Under the pieces are notes generated by a model. That model did not search any database. It saw only the letters and a list, made by a program, of their open reading frames with translations, and had not been told where the DNA came from. Positions 58,501 through 64,000 of a stretch of 64,000 bases of DNA are shown here, piece after piece. The DNA lies in the NCBI GenBank assembly GCA_037039925.1, contig JAXRKP010000462.1, forward strand, positions 181,001 through 245,000, given 5' to 3'. The number at the start of each line of letters is the position of its first letter. The stretch's first letter is position 1. The stretch comes from Doris montereyensis (lineage: Eukaryota > Mollusca > Gastropoda > Nudibranchia > Dorididae). Position numbers and translations under genes: made by a program.

Positions 58501-61500
58501 ATAATTTGTAGGCCATGTGATGTATAATTTGTAGGCCATGTTGTTTTTCATCAATTACCTAACACTGACTGAGGAGACCCTTATAATGTGGCACTAAATG
58601 GCAAATCAAAACATGGAATTGGCCTGGTTGTCAATAAGACACTCAAATTGATCTCACTGAAGCGCTGATGCAGCGAACGGAGGAGGCAGGCAAGTGTTAC
58701 GGTGATTTGTTTGTAAACATCGCTATTTAAGATAGTATACAGTAGTGACTGCCTAAATGTCCGGTGCTTGGGAAGCAGACAAAACAGGCATCTAGGCGAA
58801 ACTGGCATTTAGGGAAAATAGGTCAGGGGCAACAATTTGAGGGTAGGCCTATTTCTGTGATGTTGGGGTTTCCCTAGTGACTTCCCAATTTCGTCAGGAT
58901 TTGAAGCTTCTTTTGTAAATCATTTCCTGGTTTTTATTTTTTTTTTTTCAAGATGTAAATCTGTATGTAGCTGTGCAAAATTCAAGTTGTTACTATGGAG
59001 GCTAAGAAAAAAGGACATGATCCAATATTTACTTCCTCATTAACTGGCATAACCCACGCTATAATTGTGTAACTTATTTAATCACTAGACCTATGACTGA
59101 AGTAATTATACAAATTTGGATGAGGAAAACTGGATAAAGAAAGGCTCATCCAGTGGGACCAATGTGTGAATAAATTAACACGAATCTTACAAGTCCTTTG
59201 ATTCATAATCCTCAGGTTAAAATTAAGACAACAGACAGACAAGGATAAAGATTCATAGCCAGATCGTTTGTTTTTGGAAAAGTCATCAGCTGAACGAAAT
59301 ATTTAATGCGAGAAAAAGGGAAACCTGGAAACCATTACGCTTTTAACGCTGAGGTAGTGAGCGTGGATGGGTTGACCGTCTCTCGCCACTAAGACCCAAA
59401 GTCACATTGGATACGGCCAATACGGCAATAAAACTGTTCACACCTTGTCCCTCGATTACGATGAGTGTCCAGCATAAAGACGCCAGGTGATTGCATGCCA
59501 CTCACGACATCAAGAAAGAGATGTGTGTGGAGTCCGGAAGACTGTTCAATTCTAATTGCCCGATGACAAACCAGTGATCCAATGGGACAAAGGATGTGCT
59601 GTACATTGGGTGGAGTTATGAATAGAAGATTGGTCAACGTTTAGTACATTAGGTTCTACAATGGATAGGTAATGAAGGGTGGTTGCAATGCATGGCACAT
59701 TGTTGACGGGCATAAGCCCTATTAGATTAGCAATTGGATTGTATGTATGATAAAGAAAAACAGAATATTTAATCAATTACGGATGTATTTTATGATATTT
59801 TAGAGAAAAAAAGATACCTGCAGTTGTCGTTGAGACCGGGCATTTAGGCGAAAATTTTGGTTTTCAAACGGACATTTAGAGGGGCAATTTATATAGAAAT
59901 AATTTGGTTTCACTGAGATATGGGCATTTAGGCGAAACGGACATTTAGGGGCAGCGGGCATTTAGGCGGTCACTACTATATAAATGAGGAAGAGAAAAAA
60001 AAGGTCATTTTGGCATCTGTTTTCACAACAGCGGACATCTAAACCTAGATTTACAAGCCTCTTTACATTAGAGAAGGGGCTGCTACAAAAAAGACACCCG
60101 TCAGAAGCATCTTGTTTTGTGTTATTTGCTTTTAACTTCTTTATTTGCATGTTTCTCGAAATTATGTAGTCTTTTTTACATCAAATTCTACCTCCTCTCT
60201 TAGTTACCGACTGATTTGTATAATATTTGGCACACATGTCCCACTTGTCATTATTGATAGAACGATGTCATTTTTTTAGATTTAATAAACTTTTTGAAAA
60301 GATAAATTTTGTAATAAATATATATGCCATTTGTTGCATTTAGAGTCAATTCTGGGAGAAAAGTAAACTTGATATCATCTTCTTGCCTTGTCTCAGTGAC
60401 AAAATCTGTAATGTGTGTCATCTAGATCTGCGTTAACCATGCGCACTCACACGACAATTATGCACCTGGTCTTGGCTATCTCGGCTTTGGTCACCATATC
60501 CACCCCTTCCCTCCCGACTCAGCAGGTGTCACTTTTACCCACAGAGATCGTACTCTAACATGACACACGTTTCAACAAAATATAATATTAAAAGATGCAT
60601 GCCTAGATTTAATTGTCGAATGTCTCCACCATCCCATCCCTACTAGGTGTAGTTTTCAGTGAGAGAAGAACCCAATAGATCTAGAGAAGAGGTTAGACAT
60701 ATATAGGGTTTTGTCTTCAAACTAACGAATAAGCAAAATCCGAACAGTAACAAACAACGGACAGAACAAAAAGAGTTTTATTCCAAACAAGAACAGCAGT
60801 GTAATAATGGATGTAGCTCATGATTCCATCAAAATGCACCTTCGCTAAAATGCACAATTGTTTTGGTCATCTGTGGATCGTGCATTTTGAAGACTACTGT
60901 AATGATATAGCAGTAACTGGACTATGACATATGAGTGGCTTACTGTACTCCAAATTTTTCCTGAATTCAATCCATGGAGGTATGACTAGGGTGCGATCTA
61001 TAGCTTTGGCAAAAGCCAGTGATCCTAAGAACTGCTCGGCTTGGTTACCAAAACGACCTAAATGTGAAAGGAAAAATTCAAATGTAATTTTAAAATTATC
61101 ACTTTGACTTTGCTTTATCTGTTCAAATATATTTTTCACACACATCAACAAAATGCTTGAAGCAAAATCAATTTTTCAAAAGTTTAAATATTCAAATGCA
61201 ACTTATAAAAAAGTAAGTTAACAGGTGAGACCGTTAATATTAAAAAAGATGCAAAGGAAAAAAAAAACACTACTTGTGACTCACTAGCCATCAAAATTAA
61301 GGGATTTATGACTTTAAAAAAAACTTATTTCAATAAAAGTTTTTTGATGACTTATAAATAAAAATCATGAATTGCTCTCGCATATAATATCAGAAGGAAA
61401 TTACTAGGCAGAGGCGTTTGGGATCAGAGAGAATTGATGAAAACAAGGAGGGAAATTTCAACAGTTTAAATTTATGGCGATACTAGTGACCTAATAGCAT

Positions 61501-61912
61501 TTTTTTGTCAATCTCGGGTATTCACCCTTAATAGTAAATAGTCAACTCTTAATTCATTTCATTAAAATCTAGATAACTGCACATCTTTGATTCAAATAAA
61601 AAATAACTTTAAGCACTACAAAAATGAATAAGGGTGATTGTTATTGAGATGTCTCCACCCCTTTTGGGCGTTTTGCCAGCTAAGACTAAAGCTACTACGG
61701 TTAAATTCTTTTAAAAAGTTCTGACTTCACAAATATACACAAATTCTAGCAAATAAAAAACTCTCACCCATGCAAGGACAGTACAATATGTAGCCATTGG
61801 GGTCAGAAACTGCAGTTTCAGAGGCTGATTCTCTCAAGATCAGCGTAATGGTCAAATAGGTGATACATAAAATTACTCTTGGGTGACTGAAAATCTCCAT
61901 ATCAAATCTCAT
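49163..61912 (-). CDS. POFUT1: POFUT1, GDP-fucose protein O-fucosyltransferase 1 (8 exons, several frameshifts)
   Basis: Soluble ER enzyme that adds O-fucose to Ser/Thr of EGF-like repeats, notably on Notch. Eight exons give about 380 aa (human 388). Colinear landmarks: a hydrophobic leader, [31 protein letters not shown] (donor-binding loop), [86 protein letters not shown] and KRERDV. RDEL followed by a stop is encoded at the 3' end in another frame, the expected ER-retention signal. The start could be 61912 (MRFDMEIF) or 61900 (MEIF). Splice sites are canonical, but exons 4, 5, 6 and 8 each need 1-base corrections. I favour assembly error; a recently inactivated gene is the alternative. Confidence 0.9.
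49352..49509. repeat. TAA/TGA microsatellite abutting POFUT1 exon 8
   Basis: (TAA)n with TGA interruptions; on the gene strand it runs as ATT/ATC repeats up to CTCAG of the acceptor. Confidence 0.93.
49630..50235 (+). mobile_element. RTE-like LINE 3' fragment, degenerate
   Basis: Broken frames retain the landmarks of an RTE-type polymerase C-terminus: W/[12 protein letters not shown] text at 49815-49850, CLRRI(S/L)[17 protein letters not shown]-like text, QSLTWHPQGK-like text and [14 protein letters not shown] at 50150-50190. Followed immediately by a GAA tract. Lies downstream of exon 8's acceptor side, inside POFUT1 intron 7. Confidence 0.65.
50236..50331. repeat. GAA microsatellite after RTE-like LINE
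   Basis: About 95 bp of pure GAA following the LINE 3' end. Confidence 0.95.
50510..50775 (+). mobile_element. SINE-like family D
   Basis: CCCTGGCTGCCCTATAAACA...AAAGGATCTTGAACATGCAC...GCGACTAGGTGTTAATAG...GACCACAGAGTCCCTAAG. POFUT1 intron 7. Confidence 0.6.
50994..51089 (-). CDS. POFUT1: POFUT1 exon 7
   Basis: Acceptor TTTAAG|GTGAAG and donor GAAGAC|GTAAGT. Exactly 32 codons, phase 0 at both ends: [32 protein letters not shown]. Human has SLDAQSVYVATDS. Confidence 0.93.
51225..51385 (+). mobile_element. SINE-like repeat family B
   Basis: TTCATTAAAATTTATCCCAT...GCGGTGATTTCAGGGTGAAG...AAACAGCAAGATAAAAG. Abuts POFUT1 exon 7 on its intron 6 side. Confidence 0.6.
51666..52802. mobile_element. 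pogo/Tigger-like DNA element with internal minisatellite
   Basis: Left end CAGTGGAACTTTTCTAATCG; right end, reverse complemented, TAGTGAAAACCTCCTAATCG. TA on both sides (51664-51665, 52803-52804). Ends beginning CAGT with a TA duplication are typical of pogo/Tigger elements. No transposase recognised. The 33-bp array at 52225-52660 lies inside. Located in POFUT1 intron 6. Confidence 0.7.
52225..52660 (+). repeat. 33-bp minisatellite inside pogo-like element
   Basis: Unit TTTTGATCAACTGGTCCTGT plus GGCTACATGTTTG, about 12 units with deletions. Confidence 0.92.
52835..53170. repeat. GATCTA-rich patch in POFUT1 intron 6
   Basis: Repeated TCTAGATCTAGA words adjoining the pogo-like element. Confidence 0.7.
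53985..54500 (+). repeat. 43-bp minisatellite, POFUT1 intron 6
   Basis: Unit GAAATACCCAAATGCCTCAC plus TGTTTGTCTTTACACTTTTGGGT, about 12 units. Each unit boundary forms the inverted repeat TTGGGT-GAAAT-ACCCAA. Confidence 0.92.
54622..54945 (+). mobile_element. MITE family F copy, POFUT1 intron 6
   Basis: Left CAGTGAAAGTCATGCAAACC and right TGCACGGTTTACGACTTTCT; same internal text as 11572-11877. Confidence 0.75.
54994..55124 (-). CDS. POFUT1: POFUT1 exon 6 (two compensating frameshifts)
   Basis: Acceptor CTCCAG|CAAAAA and donor AATCAG|GTAATT. Reads [13 protein letters not shown], then QQCTGERSQ in another frame, then back to [15 protein letters not shown]. Human has ACAM...MASPQCVGYS...LTMTMCLPDL. 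Confidence 0.8.
55580..55812 (+). mobile_element. SINE family C, 3' part replaced by poly-C/poly-A
   Basis: GAAGCGGAACAGGTGAAAAT...CCCAAGGAACACAACATCGA, ending at GGCTTTG. It runs straight into about 17 C and 13 A where the tRNA-like end should be. POFUT1 intron 5. Confidence 0.65.
55916..56108 (-). CDS. POFUT1: POFUT1 exon 5 (several frameshifts)
   Basis: Acceptor CTTTCAG|GTACTC and donor GATTTT|GTAAGA. Reads [11 protein letters not shown], then in the next frame [19 protein letters not shown] and WSDDLRK, then in a third frame [19 protein letters not shown]. Human has HPVLALPGAPAQFPV...VWSDEM...GIHLR. One base is extra near 56066-56072 and one missing in the A5 run 55989-55993. Confidence 0.78.
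56595..56805 (-). mobile_element. SINE-like family C2
   Basis: Inverted counterpart of 15385-15660: CACATGAGGGAAACTCACAA, CTGGGGCCAGCCATTGGGTT, ACACCTGAGTCAAATGAGAG (reverse complement). Confidence 0.55.
57151..57318 (-). CDS. POFUT1: POFUT1 exon 4 (several frameshifts)
   Basis: Acceptor GTTCAG|TTATTC (an alternative lies 7 nt upstream) and donor ACAA|GTAAGC. Segments in three frames line up with the family: [11 protein letters not shown], then [15 protein letters not shown], then [13 protein letters not shown]. One extra G in the run at 57287-57290 and one extra base near 57236-57249 explain the first two switches. A TGA follows GPLF before [13 protein letters not shown]. Confidence 0.78.
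57770..58025. mobile_element. SINE family A, head-to-head pair
   Basis: Minus-strand copy 57785-57915 (GCTCATAGGAACAAAGACAA, then CACCCATCGCCTCCCCATG), followed by a plus-strand head with GCGGGTTCAATTCTGTCTGG at 57970-57990. Confidence 0.6.
58168..58290 (-). CDS. POFUT1: POFUT1 exon 3
   Basis: Acceptor TCTAAG|GTTATG and donor GGAAAG|GTGTTA. 41 codons: [38 protein letters not shown]. Human has [28 protein letters not shown]. Open throughout. Confidence 0.92.
58740..59978 (-). mobile_element. pogo/Tigger-like element, family G
   Basis: Left end CAGTAGTGACTGCCTAAATG; right end (reverse complement) TAGTAGTGACCGCCTAAATG; TA on both sides. CATTTAGGCG-type motifs recur inside the right end. An 82-codon minus-strand ORF (59389-59637) is conserved in patches with two other copies but I do not recognise it. 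POFUT1 intron 2. Confidence 0.7.
60944..61057 (-). CDS. POFUT1: POFUT1 exon 2 (GDP-fucose-binding loop)
   Basis: Acceptor ATTTAG|GTCG and donor TACA|GTAAGC. Encodes [20 protein letters not shown], then [17 protein letters not shown], almost the human sequence. The literal end phase (1) does not match exon 3 (0), suggesting an indel close to the 3' end. Confidence 0.92.
61768..61912 (-). CDS. POFUT1: POFUT1 exon 1 (signal peptide)
   Basis: Encodes a leader with hydrophobic core [14 protein letters not shown], then [14 protein letters not shown]; donor CATGG|GTGAGA, phase 1. Matches human DPAGYLLYCPCMGRFGNQ, where the same junction falls at the G of MGRFGNQ. Start codon uncertain (61912 or 61900). 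Confidence 0.9.
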
Positions 61913-62084
61913 TTGATCAAGAACAGAGATAAGAGTCCAGTACAGGAATCTGATATATATGAAAGATATAAAAGCATGTTTATAAATACACATGATGTAC
62001 TATATTGGTTATATAATATTATAATCTATTACTTCAGAATTTGTCTACAACTAAAAAGACAGTCTGCACCAAGACTATTGAACA

Positions 62085-62265
62085 ACAGACAGGACACTAA
62101 TCTGGTGCAGGTTTTCATTCCCAAGCTAGTGCTTTGTACATAAATGCGTGTTAAGTTTCTTTCCCAAGGAACACAACATCAGGCCTGGCTTTGCCAGGAT
62201 TCAAACCCAGGACTGCTTGACTCCAAGTTCGGCAGCCTAACCACTCGGCCATCGACAGCACTTTT
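62085..62265 (+). mobile_element. SINE family C, 5'-truncated
   Basis: GACAGGACACTAATCTGGTG...CCCAAGGAACACAACATCAG...GCCAGGATTCAAACCCAGGA...CTAACCACTCGGCCATCGA. Confidence 0.7.
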
Positions 62266-62269
62266 ATAT

Positions 62270-64000
62270 TATTCTGAAACACTAACTAAAATCAAATTAT
62301 ATTGAACAATTCAATCCTGCTTTGAGTGTATGAGATAAAAGGAGTTGTGGGAAAACAATTTTTTTTTACTGCTAACCTACTGGTCAGTAAAATTTCTCCT
62401 CCTTACTTAACTAATTAGAGGCTTAATCTTTAGAATGAGATCTAGAAAATGGGTTCATGATCATAAACACACTGCTCTTGCAGTGAACTTGCTTAAAGTT
62501 GCAACTCAGTCTCTGAGACCAAGAATAAGAGACAGCTTCTCATGTTAAATCTTGATGTCTAGACTTCAAAGATGCACATGTGTTAGTTCCATGAAGACAA
62601 GAAAAAAAATGTTCTAAATAGATATAAATGAACACTTTGAATTTACCTGTGTAAACTTGGAATCCTTAAAAATAATAGTTTGGGCGGGTTGATTCTTTTA
62701 TACATCACAAAAAGGGGGCCGGTTCACTTCCATTTTCATGTTGAAGGTCTACGCTAGTTTAAGCAGTTCGAACTTTAATGTCATGATATTATTTGTTCGT
62801 ACTGTTGACACGAGCATGGTTTCAGTCATGTGCTGGTGCCTCGTGAAGAATTTAGATCTAGATCTACCCCAGAACCGAACTATTTCATAAACATCTTATT
62901 CTCGATTGGGTATTTAGATAAAGCCCGTAAGGAAACACAGACAGAAAGAAAAGAAAAAAAAGGAATATGAATCGATACCTTGGAAGAATATACAGAGCCA
63001 GAAACAATTTTTTTTAAAAGAACATTCTCTTAAAAACTATAAATGGCCAACTGTTTATTCCATTAGGTCAGCTTAAACTTTACACAAGAACAACGTAATC
63101 CAGACCAGGCTGTCAAACATGTTATAATATTGTCCCACCACAAACATAGATTATCACATGGATTGACCCGAAATCAGTAAGCCTGCGGAGATAATATCCA
63201 GCAGTAGCACTGAAGTCTTTACAAACAGAATCAAACACATGTCTTTAGAATGAAATGATATCAACAACTTGAGTTTCAAGTGAAATAAAAACAACAAACA
63301 TGAGCGCTGTTAATAATCAAGAATTGAATTGGCCCATTGTTAGGAAAAAGAATAATAATAATATATGTTAAAGTGTGAAATGATATATATCCAACTATCT
63401 ACGTGAATTTTACTTCACTTTGTAATGAAGAACTGTTAATTTTTATTTTTTAGATTTGTTTTCCTTTTGTTTTTGTTGTGATTTGCTGGCTGCAGTAAAA
63501 AAAAAAGTTGAATAAATCGTCAGTTTTCTGCATAGGTGTTCATAAAATCGAAATTAAAGGAATTTTAGCAGCACTGCCTTTTTCCAATACTTTCAAACAA
63601 TATTAGATTTATAAGTTGTCACAAGAATAATATTGATTATTATTATGATAGGCCTATACACGAAGTATCTTTGGGAAACACCATTTATTTATAATATTAT
63701 TATCATTATTTATAGTCGACATCATTTCTACATTGTCCTTGATTATCTTGCACGTATTCAATGAAAAAAAGTAATATCCTCATATACAGCACTGTGTGTA
63801 TTGGGGCTAAATTTGATCTTCAAAAATAATTATACAATTTCCTACAGCAATTAGCATCGAGTAACATTCACCATCTGACCAAAATGTTCAAAAGGGACGT
63901 ATCATCGTAAATATTCTTCGGAGGATTCATAGGCCTACATAAATCTGCATGCACACAATGTACTCGTTCATAAACCTTACACATACGTTCTAGCACGCTC
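62270..64000. other. upstream of POFUT1, nothing recognised
   Basis: AT-rich, no supported ORF or repeat. Confidence 0.5.

Noticed and set aside
59389..59637. 82-aa ORF as a host gene
   Set aside because: Lies inside a transposon with inverted termini and is broken in the other copies.

Overview
The window is animal nuclear DNA. It is AT-rich, with long introns, abundant SINE/LINE/DNA-transposon debris and many mini- and microsatellites. I recognise three multi-exon conserved genes. CFAP157 (sperm/ciliary axoneme coiled-coil protein) lies on the minus strand at about 7.5-19.7 kb. RABEPK (Rab9 effector p40, six kelch repeats) is on the plus strand at 33.0-37.6 kb. POFUT1 (ER protein O-fucosyltransferase of Notch EGF repeats) is on the minus strand at 49.2-61.9 kb. 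A motile-cilium gene, a Notch glycosylation gene, the tRNA-headed SINEs and repeated GATCTA-rich patches suggest an invertebrate metazoan. My best guess is a gastropod mollusc, but this is inference and the species is not determined.

Layout: 1-7.4 kb is non-coding (GA microsatellite, a 44-bp minisatellite, a tandem duplication, GAA and TA tracts). 7.5-19.7 kb is CFAP157, ten exons, with introns holding SINEs, two LINE 3' ends, a MITE and a ~490-bp GAA/TTC tract. 19.7-33 kb is the divergent intergenic space between CFAP157 and RABEPK. It holds a CFAP157 promoter candidate with RFX- and YY1-like sites, a 1.5-kb long-inverted-repeat transposon, MITEs and a LINE fragment. 33-37.6 kb is RABEPK, whose first intron contains two abutting minisatellites of 30-bp and 39-bp period. 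37.6-49.1 kb is non-coding between two convergent genes. 49.2-61.9 kb is POFUT1, eight exons, with pogo/Tigger-like elements and two minisatellites in its introns. 61.9-64 kb is upstream of POFUT1, with one SINE.

The three genes do not form one pathway: one is axonemal, one acts in endosome-to-TGN transport and one acts in the ER. RABEPK and CFAP157 both lie on human 9q33-q34, so their closeness here may reflect old linkage.

The most consequential observation is that all three genes look conserved and correctly spliced but carry isolated 1-base frameshifts, often in homopolymers. Intron phases and protein conservation both demand the missing or extra bases. This reads as an incompletely polished long-read assembly rather than three pseudogenes, and automatic gene models here would be broken. 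I found no convincing new multi-gene system. The more unusual structures are mobile-element architectures: inverted SINE tails around a tRNA-like core, a minisatellite inside a pogo-like element, a LINE fragment inside a MITE, and GAA tracts grown from LINE tails.
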